56,481 bases of DNA from NCBI GenBank assembly GCA_029253085.1, contig JAQXAF010000148.1, forward strand, positions 1 through 56,481, written 5' to 3'. The DNA comes from Luminiphilus sp. (GTDB lineage: Bacteria; Pseudomonadota; Gammaproteobacteria; Pseudomonadales; Halieaceae). Below are positions 25,672 through 34,399 of this stretch, in pieces (position 1 is the stretch's first letter; the number at the start of each line of letters is the position of its first letter). A model generated the notes under the pieces. It did no database searches and was not told the origin of the DNA. It worked only from the letters and a program-made list of their open reading frames with translations. Made by a program: the position numbers and the translations under genes.

Positions 25672-26748
25672 GTGACCGATGAACAAAAAATGTTACAGGA
25701 CAGTGCAGAGCGCTACCTCAGGGAAAATTATGAGTTCGCCAATAGGCAGAATGCTGTAGACAGCGGTAACGCAATTGATGACGAGCGCTGGCGGGCCTTT
25801 ACTGACATGGGGTGGGCTGCAATGACTGCTCCTGAGGATGCAGACGGCTTTGGCTTTGGACTCGCTGATATCGCGCCGGTTATAGAATCATTCGGCTATT
25901 ACCTCGTTCGCGAACCCTTGCTGGAATCTGCTGTCCTTGCCGGGGGCGTTATTGCAGCGGGAAGCGAAACCACCAAAGCGCAATATCTACCGGGAATCAT
26001 TGATGGCTCCATAATTGCCACAATTCCTCAGAGAGACACCGTGCCATTGACTATTCAGGCCGTCGACGGAGCGGACCGCCTGCAGGGAGATCTTCAATTC
26101 GTACCCTCCGGCGGCGCTGCCAGCCACGTTCTGGCACCCATTGAGCATGACAATCAAAACCACTGGACGATCATTGATTTATCCCTATCTGGGACTTCAC
26201 GGGTTGTTTATCAAAGCCACGATGGGCGGCAAGGTGCGCATATTACTATCGACATGCCCTTCGATAGCGGCTGTATTTTATTGTCGGGAGCTGACGCAGA
26301 CGCAGCGACTGAGGCACTGTATACCCGCGCCATGCTAATAGCTGCGGCCGAAGGCGTTGGCGCTATGCAGGGTGCCTTAGATTCCACCGTTGAATACACG
26401 CAACAGCGCGAGCAATTTGGCCAGCCCCTGTCTTCCTTTCAGGCACTGCAACACCGAATGGCAGATATGCTGATACAGACCGAATTGGCCCGCTCTCTGG
26501 TACTCGCTGCCTGCCAGGCTTGGGATACTCAAGCTAACAATGCATCAACACTGGCCCTCGCAGCAAAAGCTAAAGTTGATTTGGCAGCGCGCAGCGTGAC
26601 CCAAGAAGCCATTCAAATGCACGGTGGGATCGCAACCACCAACGAGTACAAAGTAGGCCATTATTTCAAACGTGTCGCTTTACTCGAAAGCTGGCCACAA
26701 CACCGTGATGCACTGATTGCAGAATTCATTCAGCGCCGAGAAGCGTGA
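25672..26748 (+). CDS. Acyl-CoA dehydrogenase-like protein, second of a tandem pair
   Basis: The 358-residue protein is shorter and more diverged than its upstream neighbour. The C-terminal domain keeps TQQREQFGQPLSSFQALQHR and IQMHGGIATTNEYKVGHYF, while the middle domain lacks the conserved TEPxxGSD-type motif. This fits the partner subunit of a heteromeric acyl-CoA dehydrogenase. The GTG start follows GAGG. Alone it may be inactive, but this is inference. Confidence 0.87.
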   Translation: MTDEQKMLQDSAERYLRENYEFANRQNAVDSGNAIDDERWRAFTDMGWAAMTAPEDADGFGFGLADIAPVIESFGYYLVREPLLESAVLAGGVIAAGSETTKAQYLPGIIDGSIIATIPQRDTVPLTIQAVDGADRLQGDLQFVPSGGAASHVLAPIEHDNQNHWTIIDLSLSGTSRVVYQSHDGRQGAHITIDMPFDSGCILLSGADADAATEALYTRAMLIAAAEGVGAMQGALDSTVEYTQQREQFGQPLSSFQALQHRMADMLIQTELARSLVLAACQAWDTQANNASTLALAAKAKVDLAARSVTQEAIQMHGGIATTNEYKVGHYFKRVALLESWPQHRDALIAEFIQRREA

Positions 26749-26809
26749 GTCACGTCAAACCAAACCAAACCAACATTAATAACAAGTTAGTCCCAACAGG
26801 AGAAATATC

Positions 26810-27571
26810 ATGGACCTAGAGCTCAACGGAAAAGTGGCCTTAATTACTGGATCGACCAAAGGTATCGGTCGTGGAATTGCTGAGCGACTCGCGGCGGAAG
26901 GCTGCCATGTCGGTATCTGTGCCCGTAATGAAGCAGAAGTCACTGCGGCCATCAGCGAACTCGAAGCCCACGGCGTTAAAGTCGCAGGCGCCGCCGTGGA
27001 CGTCGCCAGTGCCGATTCAATGCAGGCTTGGGTGGACCATTGTGTCGCCACCTTAGGTGGCGTCGATATTTTTGTCTCCAACGTATCGGCCGGCGGTGCG
27101 GATGCCTCCGAAGACGGATGGCGCGCAAACTTTGAGGTCGACATGCTCGCTACGTGGCGCGGCGTACAGCAGGTGACACCGCATCTAGAGAAGTCCGACG
27201 CGGGCAGCATTGTTGTCATCTCATCCACGGCTGCCCTTGAGGCCTTTGCAGGCGCTGTGCCTTACAGCGCCGTGAAAGCTGCCCTTCTCAACTACGCGGG
27301 CAATCTCGCTCAAGATATGGCGCCCAAAGGCATCCGAGTCAACTCGGTCAGCCCGGGACCCGTCTTTATTGATGGGGGGGCTTGGGACAACATTAAGCAG
27401 GCAATGCCCGAGATTTATGAAGGAACAGTCGCCGCTATCCCCATGGGACGTATGGGCAGTGCAGCAGAAGTCGCTGACGCCGTGGCCTTCCTAGCGAGTC
27501 CGCGCTCAGGGTTCACCACAGGCACCAACATGGTACTCGACGGCGGCTTTACCAAGCGTCTACAATTCTAG
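26810..27571 (+). CDS. SDR-family oxidoreductase
   Basis: The 253-residue short-chain dehydrogenase has TGSTKGIG, SNVSAGG in place of NNAG, ISSTAAL, the active site YSAVK, and FTTGTNMVLDGG. GGAG lies about 8 bases before the ATG. It ends the ligase/dehydrogenase run and is followed by a strong hairpin. In this position it could act as a hydroxyacyl-CoA dehydrogenase, but no feature proves that. Confidence 0.87.
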   Translation: MDLELNGKVALITGSTKGIGRGIAERLAAEGCHVGICARNEAEVTAAISELEAHGVKVAGAAVDVASADSMQAWVDHCVATLGGVDIFVSNVSAGGADASEDGWRANFEVDMLATWRGVQQVTPHLEKSDAGSIVVISSTAALEAFAGAVPYSAVKAALLNYAGNLAQDMAPKGIRVNSVSPGPVFIDGGAWDNIKQAMPEIYEGTVAAIPMGRMGSAAEVADAVAFLASPRSGFTTGTNMVLDGGFTKRLQF

Positions 27572-27581
27572 GTCTGATCGA

Positions 27582-27609
27582 CGCGGTGTGGGAGTAAATC
27601 CACACCGCG
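27582..27609. terminator. Strong hairpin between convergent genes
   Basis: A perfect 10-bp stem (CGCGGTGTGG / CCACACCGCG) has an 8-base loop. It lies between the convergent ends of the SDR and the Rieske oxygenase. There is no long T tract, so it may protect transcript ends as much as terminate. Confidence 0.6.
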
Positions 27610-27631
27610 CTAGCGTTACCGACAAGTCTAG

Positions 27632-28969
27632 TTAGGGTGAAGCCATAAGATCATTTAGGTGCTCGTGAAACGCCTGCACTCGCCGCTCTTGGTCTGGCAT
27701 CCAAAATCCCTGAAATCCCGATGACGCCAAGCCCGCTTGCTGGGCTCTGGCAATACTCAAATCCTGATCAGCGGTAGTACCAAGGGTTTGCTCCCCGTAC
27801 GTAACATACTCATGTTCGGCATCTGTAACCGGCAGATCAGGCCCCCCTGCGGGTGATGGCGTCATCGTTTGACCATCGACGCGGTTCACTAACCACCAGT
27901 GATCAAAATAACAGCGGCCCGCTTGTGTCGGATGCGGTCTCGGCCTCAGTAACTGTACGCCATCAGGGCCTACTGTGATGACGTTATTGGGAAAAATGTT
28001 GTAGATCACATAATCAGTGAGCTGATAATTGGACCGATAAGCGTAATGTAAAAAGCCCCGCTCAGCTCCCAACTCACGCTTGGACTTCTGTATCGAGATA
28101 CGAAGATCACTCCATGTTTCCCTCCCTTGGTAGTCATCACTATCAACTCCCCAAGCTTCTGCCATCGATTTAAGCGGCTCGCCGATAACTTCAGATCCGT
28201 ATTGCTGTGAGGGCATGAAGGCAGGAAACCACCCTCGGTTATGGCCACTGGGAAAAAGATCAAATTGACAGTCTTGATAATCCGCCGCGATGTAGGGGAT
28301 CAGCTCCGGGTGAAGCACTTTGACGTGGTACGCCTCGTTAAAATTATCCGTGATGATCTTCCAGTTAGACTCAGATTCCGCCGTAATATCCAACACCCGG
28401 ACCATATCTTCCATACGGTGGGAATCAATCTCCCGGGTAATCTGTTCCCCCAAAAAGGCCTCCAATGAAGTGGCATCTAAATCGAGGTTGTACCAAATAA
28501 GACCAAAGCGTTCCTGACATAACACCTCTCGCAGCCGCGCTCGACCACAAGGACTTTCGCGATAATCTTCTTCGTCAGGTACCGCAACCACGGCGCCCTC
28601 CCAGTCAAATTGCCAACCATGGTAAGGGCATTGGAATCGCTCTACCGCGCCTTCGGTAGATTCGGTAATACGTGTACCGCGATGGGGGCACACATTGAGA
28701 AACGCCTTAGCACTGCCATCGGCCTGCCGCACAAGAATAACCGACTCATGACCAATTTCAGCGGTAAGATAATCGCCAGGCTCGGTCATTTGATAAGACA
28801 CGCCGCCAATATTCCAAACCCGGCGCCATACCTGCTCTAGCTCGCGCTGCAGATAATCATTAGAGGTGTAACGATCGGCAGTGATAGAGTCTCCCCTGAG
28901 TGCAGGCTCAGTTTGCTTCGGCGGTCGATCGAGCTCTAGTGGCAAAGTAACGGGCTCATGCACGGTCAT
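27632..28969 (-). CDS. Rieske non-heme iron oxygenase, alpha subunit
   Basis: The 445-residue protein has Rieske ligands Cys94/His96 (NVCPHRGTR) and Cys114/His117 (QCPYHGWQF), bridging Asp208, and iron ligands His215 and His220 in NEAYHVKVLHPE. AAGG lies 7 bases before the ATG at 28969; the longer open frame upstream lacks such a site and would cross the inverted repeat at 29020-29057. It is divergent from a ThuA-like gene 134 bases away, repeating the oxygenase/ThuA pairing of 15.8-18 kb. Substrate unknown. Confidence 0.9.
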   Translation of the reverse strand: MTVHEPVTLPLELDRPPKQTEPALRGDSITADRYTSNDYLQRELEQVWRRVWNIGGVSYQMTEPGDYLTAEIGHESVILVRQADGSAKAFLNVCPHRGTRITESTEGAVERFQCPYHGWQFDWEGAVVAVPDEEDYRESPCGRARLREVLCQERFGLIWYNLDLDATSLEAFLGEQITREIDSHRMEDMVRVLDITAESESNWKIITDNFNEAYHVKVLHPELIPYIAADYQDCQFDLFPSGHNRGWFPAFMPSQQYGSEVIGEPLKSMAEAWGVDSDDYQGRETWSDLRISIQKSKRELGAERGFLHYAYRSNYQLTDYVIYNIFPNNVITVGPDGVQLLRPRPHPTQAGRCYFDHWWLVNRVDGQTMTPSPAGGPDLPVTDAEHEYVTYGEQTLGTTADQDLSIARAQQAGLASSGFQGFWMPDQERRVQAFHEHLNDLMASP

Positions 28970-29019
28970 AAAATTACCTTCATAAATCGCTGATAGAACG
29001 GTATCACCAATGTAACGGG

Positions 29020-29057
29020 GACGTTGAAAAAGACAAGCGAGAAGAATCGTCAACGTC
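29020..29057. promoter_or_regulatory. Inverted repeat GACGTTGA-N22-TCAACGTC in a divergent promoter
   Basis: Perfect 8-base arms are separated by 22 bases between the divergent Rieske oxygenase and ThuA-like genes. The half-sites do not match either operator family described here. It may bind a dimeric regulator, or be coincidental. Confidence 0.35.
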
Positions 29058-29103
29058 GCCACACTAGCTGTTGCTTAAGGGTAGCAAAAGGAGAGCCAAA
29101 ATC

Positions 29104-29901
29104 ATGGGCATTATCAATTATCAGCCAAAACTTAGCGCCCTAGTTGCCACCAAAGGACACCCTTATCCAAGAGATGCTTTTAGCGATTGCCTCGACAGCC
29201 TTGCAGGCATTACCAGCACGATTGTGGAGCAGCCTGCCAGCCAGCAATTTTTAAATCCTAGTTTGGCGGCTCCTTACGATGTACTGGTATTTTACGATAT
29301 GCCGGGAGTCGACTTCAGTACACAACCTCCGACAAGCACTCCGCCTTCGGAACATCTTAAGGAAAATATGAATCTGCTTTTTGAGGCGGGCAAAGGCATG
29401 GTGTTCCTGCACCATGCGCTGGCCTCTTGGCCGATGTGGCCCGAGTTTGGAGAGATTATTGGTGGACGATTTTTCTACAACCCTCAAGACTGTCGCGGTC
29501 GGCCGGCGCTCGATTCAGGCTATCGCCACGAGGTAAAACATGACGTCTCTGTGGCCTCTCCAAATCACCCAATTGCACAAGGGCTGCCCGCCACTTTTCA
29601 ATTATCCGATGAACTCTATTTGTGCGAAGTTTTTGAAGATTCCGTAGAGCCTTTACTTCGCAGTAGTCATGACTTTGTGCGAGAAAATTTCTACTCGGCG
29701 CATCATGCCGTCACGGGAAAAATGTATTGCAATGACAACTGGCACCCTGCGCAAGGCTCATCACTGGTGGGATGGACGCGGCAACACAAGAATAGCCGCA
29801 TCGTATACCTTCAACCCGGCGACGGCACAGCAACTTTTGGAGATCCCAATTATCGATTGCTCCTAGCAAACGCGATTCGCTGGGCAGCCAATACCTTGTA
29901 A
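29104..29901 (+). CDS. ThuA-like domain protein
   Basis: The 265-residue protein has a ThuA-type layout: YDVLVFYDMPG, GKGMVFLHHALASWP, EIIGGRFFYN, HPIAQGLPATFQLSDELYL, and SRIVYLQPGDG. The F-L-H-H and D-E-L-Y-L segments match positions conserved in the other ThuA-like protein (17231-18040), but overall the two are diverged. The ATG at 29104 follows GGAG by about 10 bases. It is divergent from a Rieske oxygenase. Catalytic role unproven; some homologues belong to sugar-oxidation routes. Confidence 0.83.
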   Translation: MGIINYQPKLSALVATKGHPYPRDAFSDCLDSLAGITSTIVEQPASQQFLNPSLAAPYDVLVFYDMPGVDFSTQPPTSTPPSEHLKENMNLLFEAGKGMVFLHHALASWPMWPEFGEIIGGRFFYNPQDCRGRPALDSGYRHEVKHDVSVASPNHPIAQGLPATFQLSDELYLCEVFEDSVEPLLRSSHDFVRENFYSAHHAVTGKMYCNDNWHPAQGSSLVGWTRQHKNSRIVYLQPGDGTATFGDPNYRLLLANAIRWAANTL

Positions 29902-29933
29902 GTCACACCAGCCGTTATCAGGGGAACGTCTGA

Positions 29934-30953
29934 TCATTGGGCTTCATCAACAGAAACTAGGTTTTTACCCATCGTTGTGCCTGCCATCATGGCGCTGTAG
30001 GCGCCGCCGGCCCCAGACAAACCCTCCGTAATATTTTCCAGTGCTTTGAGTCTTCCCGCCGCTAACCAAGACTCCAGCGCGGCAGATGCAGCAGGCAGGG
30101 CATCTAGGTAGCTATACAGCAGAAACCCTTGCAAGGTTAATTGGCGCTCCACAACCTGCCACAGGTTGTATAACGGTGTCGGTTTCGCCGCGTTGTTGTA
30201 GTCGGAAATCATCCCACAGCCTACAATGCGACCGCCCTGAGCCATTGCCATTAAAGCCGCATCCAAGGTTGTGCCACCCACGTTATCAAAGTAAACGTTG
30301 ACCCCCTCAGGACAAGTTCGAGTAAGGGCCGCAGCCAAGTCTGGCTCCGTACGGTAATTAATGGCGGCATCAGCACCCAACTCGTCTCGCACCACCTCAG
30401 ACTTCTCGTCAGTACCGACAATCCCCACCACTCGACAGCCTTCAAGAGCGGCGATTTGGCAGGCCATGCTGCCCGTTGCACCCGCGGCTGCACTCACCAA
30501 AACAGTATTGCCGGACTGAATACCACCAATGCTATGAAGCCCGACATACGCTGTTTGCCCCGACCCACCCAACGCCCCCGCATACAGACTTAGGGGTAAC
30601 ACTGGATTTGGGGTGAGTTTTCTCAGGAGGACGGTATTCGCATCACTCACGGAGTAATCTTCCCATTGGTGCAAACCAAAGATTAGGTCTCCCGGTTTAA
30701 AGCCAGGCAGTTGGGAAGTTTCAACCCGGGCAATAGAGGGCCCTCTGATAGCGCCGCCCAAAGCGATAGGCTCGAAGTAGTTGGCTGTGCCATCCAACCA
30801 GCTGCGAATCGCCGCCTCTAAAGACAGATAAAGATTTCGGACAACCATTTGGCCGGGACCCGCAGTCGGCACCGCTGCCTCAACTAAACGAAAATCACTG
30901 GCCGTAGGCACACCTCGAGGGTGTGCTGCGAGCACAACTTGGCGATTGACCAT
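29934..30953 (-). CDS. NADP-dependent MDR-family reductase (zinc-independent)
   Basis: The 339-residue protein is the third MDR paralogue in the window. It has the glycine motif SAAAGATGSMACQIA and VNVYFDNVGGTTLDAAL, and no zinc-binding cysteine cluster. A strong GGAGG lies upstream of the ATG. It is divergent from the PQQ dehydrogenase at 31086 and converges with the ThuA-like gene across a 32-base gap. Reduction of an activated C=C bond is the family-based expectation. Confidence 0.87.
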   Translation of the reverse strand: MVNRQVVLAAHPRGVPTASDFRLVEAAVPTAGPGQMVVRNLYLSLEAAIRSWLDGTANYFEPIALGGAIRGPSIARVETSQLPGFKPGDLIFGLHQWEDYSVSDANTVLLRKLTPNPVLPLSLYAGALGGSGQTAYVGLHSIGGIQSGNTVLVSAAAGATGSMACQIAALEGCRVVGIVGTDEKSEVVRDELGADAAINYRTEPDLAAALTRTCPEGVNVYFDNVGGTTLDAALMAMAQGGRIVGCGMISDYNNAAKPTPLYNLWQVVERQLTLQGFLLYSYLDALPAASAALESWLAAGRLKALENITEGLSGAGGAYSAMMAGTTMGKNLVSVDEAQ

Positions 30954-31085
30954 AATAAACCTCCTATGACTTTCTACCGATATTTACAGCTGTAGCAACA
31001 AATTACCTTATAATTACCTACTGAAAATAGCAGTCTATAAACACTAACCACGACAATAATAGCGGACGGCTACAGGGGACTTTTT

Positions 31086-33062
31086 ATGCTCAACGAACAG
31101 CTCAGCCCTTTTGATGACCAGCGGCACATCTCTTGGCCGATGGCCCTTACCACCGGCATCCTCTGTGCCATCTTAATGGGCGCCACTCTGGCCCGCGCTG
31201 CAGGTGACGCCGCCGTTCTATCCTCAACTGACGAACTGCAGGCGGGGGGCCAATTTAACGACCGCAACGCACTCCCTGGTGCTGCGCTCTACAACACCCA
31301 CTGTGCCACCTGCCACCTTGGTCAAGTCTACAAGGCGCCGCATCAAACCTGGCTAGAAATGATGCCCCAAAAGGCGCTATATACGACCATGACCGAGGGA
31401 ATTATGGCTCCTCAAGCCGCCCAACTTTCACAGCAACAAAAAATCGATGTTGTTGAGTATCTCACGTCCAAACGCTACACAGCTGAAGCAAAGGCCTTGC
31501 AACCACTTAATCTGTGCACCGGCGACGCCTCAGCTTTTGCATCATGGAACGATCAAGAGATCACCGGCTGGGGGCGAGATACCTCGCGCTTTATTCCCGA
31601 TACGGTTGCAGGTGTAAATAAAGCCGACCTTCCAAAACTGCGACTCAAATGGAGCTTCGGGTATGCAGGAGCGTTTAGAGCACGCTCGCAACCGACAATA
31701 GCAATGGGGACGATTTACACCGGCAGCCAGGACGGTACGGTTTATGCGCTTGATCTCGAGACGGGCTGTGTCCGCTGGTCGTTCTCAGCGAGTGCAGAGG
31801 TGCGCACCGGGGTTATTTTGGGCCAACACGGCAGCACACGTCCCCTCGCTTTTTTTGGCGACATCATTGCTAACCTCTACGCTGTCGACGCAGTGACAGG
31901 AGAGCTGGTTTGGAAGATCAGCGCTGATGATCACCCCAGCGCAACACTCACTGGCACCCCCGCCTACCATGAAGGTGTGCTTTACACTCCGGTATCATCA
32001 CTAGAAGTCACCGCCGCTGCAGATCCGAACTACCCCTGCTGTACCTTCAGAGGCAAGGTGATGGCGATTGATGCGAACTCGGGCACCTCCAAATGGGAAA
32101 GCTATACCGTCCCCAACCCCGCAAGCAAAAAAGGCGTGACACGTGTAGGCACCCCTATACTCGCTCCATCGGGAGCTCCCGTATGGAATAGCCCCACCCT
32201 CGACCCTGATAATAATCGCCTGTTCTTCGGCTCAGGGGAAAATTATTCGTCCCCAGCAGACGGTAACAGCGATGCCATTTTTGCGGTTCGAATGGACACC
32301 GGCGAGAGGCTTTGGACTCGCCAAATTTTTTCAGGGGATGCTTGGAACGTGGGCTGCATGATGTCGGTCAACCACCCCAACTGCCCCCCCGAGCTGGGCC
32401 CGGATTATGATCTGGGCTCAAGTCCATTACTCGTCAAACGGCCAGGGTCCGAAGATGTCATTGTCGCGGGTCACAAAGATGGCAGCGTCATTGCCTACGA
32501 CGCCGCCACCGGGGCACAACGTCAGTGGGTGGCCAAAGTAGGGCGTGGCAGTATTCAAGGCGGCGTTCATTTTGGTATGGCCGCTGAGGGCACACGCGTG
32601 TACGCCCCCATCAATGATATGAATGACACGCGTAACGGCGAAGATCTCGATCCAAAATTAGCCCGTCCCGGTGTTCACGCTATTAACGCCCAAGACGGCG
32701 TCGTGCTATGGAGTCATGTACAAGAGAACACCTGCGGTGAAGACCGTCCCCTGTGTGACCCAGGCGTCTCTGCTCCACTAACCGCATTGACTGGTGCAGT
32801 TATCGCCGGACACCTCGATGGGCACCTCCGCGCCTACGACGGCGAAACAGGTGACGTCATCTGGGACTACGACACCAAGCAAAATTTTGACACTGTCAAT
32901 GGCGTTGCCGCATCCGGCGGTGGCATGAGCGGTGCAGGGGTCACCGTTGCACAAGGTCACGTCGTCGTAAATTCAGGTTATGGCCTTTACTTTCATGAAC
33001 CCGGGAACGCCCTGCTAGTTTTTGCAGTTGACGAAAGCCCGGCATTGACCAGCAGTAAGTGA
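31086..33062 (+). CDS. PQQ-dependent dehydrogenase with N-terminal cytochrome c (polyvinyl-alcohol-dehydrogenase-like)
   Basis: The 658-residue protein has a signal or anchor segment near residues 18-38, a cytochrome c motif CATCH (Cys73, Cys76, His77), then an eight-blade-type PQQ propeller with repeats such as GTVYALDLETGCVRW and GKVMAIDANSG. Vicinal cysteines Cys318-Cys319 (NYPCCTFRG) recall the disulfide ring near PQQ in alcohol dehydrogenases. It should oxidise an alcohol in the periplasm and pass electrons to its own heme. No PQQ synthesis genes are in the window. A strong terminator follows directly. Confidence 0.88.
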   Translation: MLNEQLSPFDDQRHISWPMALTTGILCAILMGATLARAAGDAAVLSSTDELQAGGQFNDRNALPGAALYNTHCATCHLGQVYKAPHQTWLEMMPQKALYTTMTEGIMAPQAAQLSQQQKIDVVEYLTSKRYTAEAKALQPLNLCTGDASAFASWNDQEITGWGRDTSRFIPDTVAGVNKADLPKLRLKWSFGYAGAFRARSQPTIAMGTIYTGSQDGTVYALDLETGCVRWSFSASAEVRTGVILGQHGSTRPLAFFGDIIANLYAVDAVTGELVWKISADDHPSATLTGTPAYHEGVLYTPVSSLEVTAAADPNYPCCTFRGKVMAIDANSGTSKWESYTVPNPASKKGVTRVGTPILAPSGAPVWNSPTLDPDNNRLFFGSGENYSSPADGNSDAIFAVRMDTGERLWTRQIFSGDAWNVGCMMSVNHPNCPPELGPDYDLGSSPLLVKRPGSEDVIVAGHKDGSVIAYDAATGAQRQWVAKVGRGSIQGGVHFGMAAEGTRVYAPINDMNDTRNGEDLDPKLARPGVHAINAQDGVVLWSHVQENTCGEDRPLCDPGVSAPLTALTGAVIAGHLDGHLRAYDGETGDVIWDYDTKQNFDTVNGVAASGGGMSGAGVTVAQGHVVVNSGYGLYFHEPGNALLVFAVDESPALTSSK

Positions 33063-33079
33063 CACACCGCTAGCCACTG

Positions 33080-33118
33080 AAAACCGGGCGTAGCGCGGGA
33101 AGGCGGCTCCCGGTTTTT
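33080..33118 (+). terminator. Intrinsic terminator of the PQQ dehydrogenase gene
   Basis: Perfect 9-base arms AAAACCGGG/CCCGGTTTT flank a 20-base GC-rich loop and end in a T run, 18 bases after the stop codon. Confidence 0.75.
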
Positions 33119-33320
33119 ACCAAGTACTGTGGCGAGACCAAGCAGCGGATTGCAGGGAGATCGGGGAGCTCTACTGCACGAGCTATTGATAGGCAACAAC
33201 GCCCCAGGCCTCGGAGCCATTTATTTCTGCCCTCGACAATCAGGCGGGGCACGGACAGGCACATCGTTTAACCCTTCAACTGAATCGGCCTTGTTGAGGT
33301 GACGACAGCGAAAGCCAAAA

Positions 33321-33346
33321 AAAGCCGGCAGTCGCCGGCTTTCTTC
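33321..33346. terminator. Bidirectional terminator before the convergent luciferase-like gene
   Basis: A perfect 9-bp stem AAAGCCGGC/GCCGGCTTT with a 4-base loop is followed by TTCTT and preceded by an A run, so it works on either strand. Together with the hairpin at 33080 it fills most of the structure in the 313-base gap 33063-33375; no gene is seen there. Confidence 0.8.
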
Positions 33347-33375
33347 CATGAAGCGGTGAGATAAGGCCCTTAAGA

Positions 33376-34380
33376 TTAGTTTCTCAGTCGGGGCAGAACC
33401 TTCTCGGCAATGTAGTTCAGACGACGATTTCCTGATTCAACGCTCTCTCCCGGAAACTGAGCCCAAAAATGAATATCGGAGATCATGGGGTACGCTTCGA
33501 TCATAGCCGAGAGTTTTTCAACGGCCATATCAGCATCCCACAGTTCATACAGGCCATTATCAATCGCCGTCCGCGCATCGGGGAACAAAGGCGTCTGATC
33601 TGGAGGTCCAAAAGCGCCCCAGCGTATGTACTCGTTAGATTGATAGAGAACGTGCTCACCGACGTTAGCCGCCTCAGCCTCAGGATCTTCAGCGATGATC
33701 GCCCAGCACCCCAAAATAATATTGCCCTCTTCCGGCGACTTACCATTATTTTTAAGCGCTTCCACATACACATCCATACCGATACCACCAGTACAAAGAA
33801 AGCCATCGGCAATTCTTGCGGCACGATCAATCGCTGGAGGCGCCATGCCGCCCAACAGGATCTTGGGGGCCCGCTTGGGCGTCGGTGTTATGCAAAGATC
33901 ACCAACGCTAAAACGTTTACCCTCAAAATTTACCGGCTCGCCTGACCAAGCGCGACGCAGGATTTCAATGCCTTCTTCCACCAGGCTAGGCCGATGTGAA
34001 ATTTTTCGACCAAACTGTTCAAACTCAAGCTGTCGATAGCCTATGCCCACACCCAAATCAAAACGGCCCCCTGTCATCAGCGAGAGCGTTGCCGCGTCTT
34101 CAGCAATACGAACGGGGTCGGCGATAGGCAACAACATTAGGTTGGTGCCCAACTTCATATGCTGCGTTCTTGCACCAATTGCCGCGTGAATCATGAGTGG
34201 CGATGGTGTGTAGCCATCGTCGCAAAAGTGATGCTCAGTCAACCAAACCGAATCAAAGCCCATTCCCTCAGCAGCAACAATTTGATCCAGTCGCTCCTGG
34301 TAAAAAACCTCAAAATCAATCTGCCAAGGCTTGGGGTTACGAAAGTCGTACCACAGTCCGAAATCTACTTGGTTAGTCAT
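33376..34380 (-). CDS. Luciferase-like (LLM) flavin/F420-dependent oxidoreductase
   Basis: The 334-residue TIM-barrel protein has VAAEGMGFDSVWLTEHHF, IGARTQHMKLGTNLMLLP, and GRFDLGVGIGYRQLEFEQFG, all standard for the bacterial luciferase-like superfamily. Members use either FMNH2 or F420. An F420 biosynthesis operon lies 16 kb away, so F420 use is plausible, but not provable by eye. GGGAG lies 5 bases before the ATG at 34380. It is the last gene of the operon SDR, APH-like, CoA ligase, TetR 2, hydrolase. Likely role is hydride transfer or monooxygenation of a pathway intermediate. Confidence 0.9.
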   Translation of the reverse strand: MTNQVDFGLWYDFRNPKPWQIDFEVFYQERLDQIVAAEGMGFDSVWLTEHHFCDDGYTPSPLMIHAAIGARTQHMKLGTNLMLLPIADPVRIAEDAATLSLMTGGRFDLGVGIGYRQLEFEQFGRKISHRPSLVEEGIEILRRAWSGEPVNFEGKRFSVGDLCITPTPKRAPKILLGGMAPPAIDRAARIADGFLCTGGIGMDVYVEALKNNGKSPEEGNIILGCWAIIAEDPEAEAANVGEHVLYQSNEYIRWGAFGPPDQTPLFPDARTAIDNGLYELWDADMAVEKLSAMIEAYPMISDIHFWAQFPGESVESGNRRLNYIAEKVLPRLRN

Positions 34381-34399
34381 TAAAACTCCCTGATCTGAT

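Noticed and set aside
33469-33945. 158-codon plus-strand frame inside the luciferase-like gene
   Set aside because: The opposite strand encodes a full luciferase-like protein; this frame has no supporting motif.
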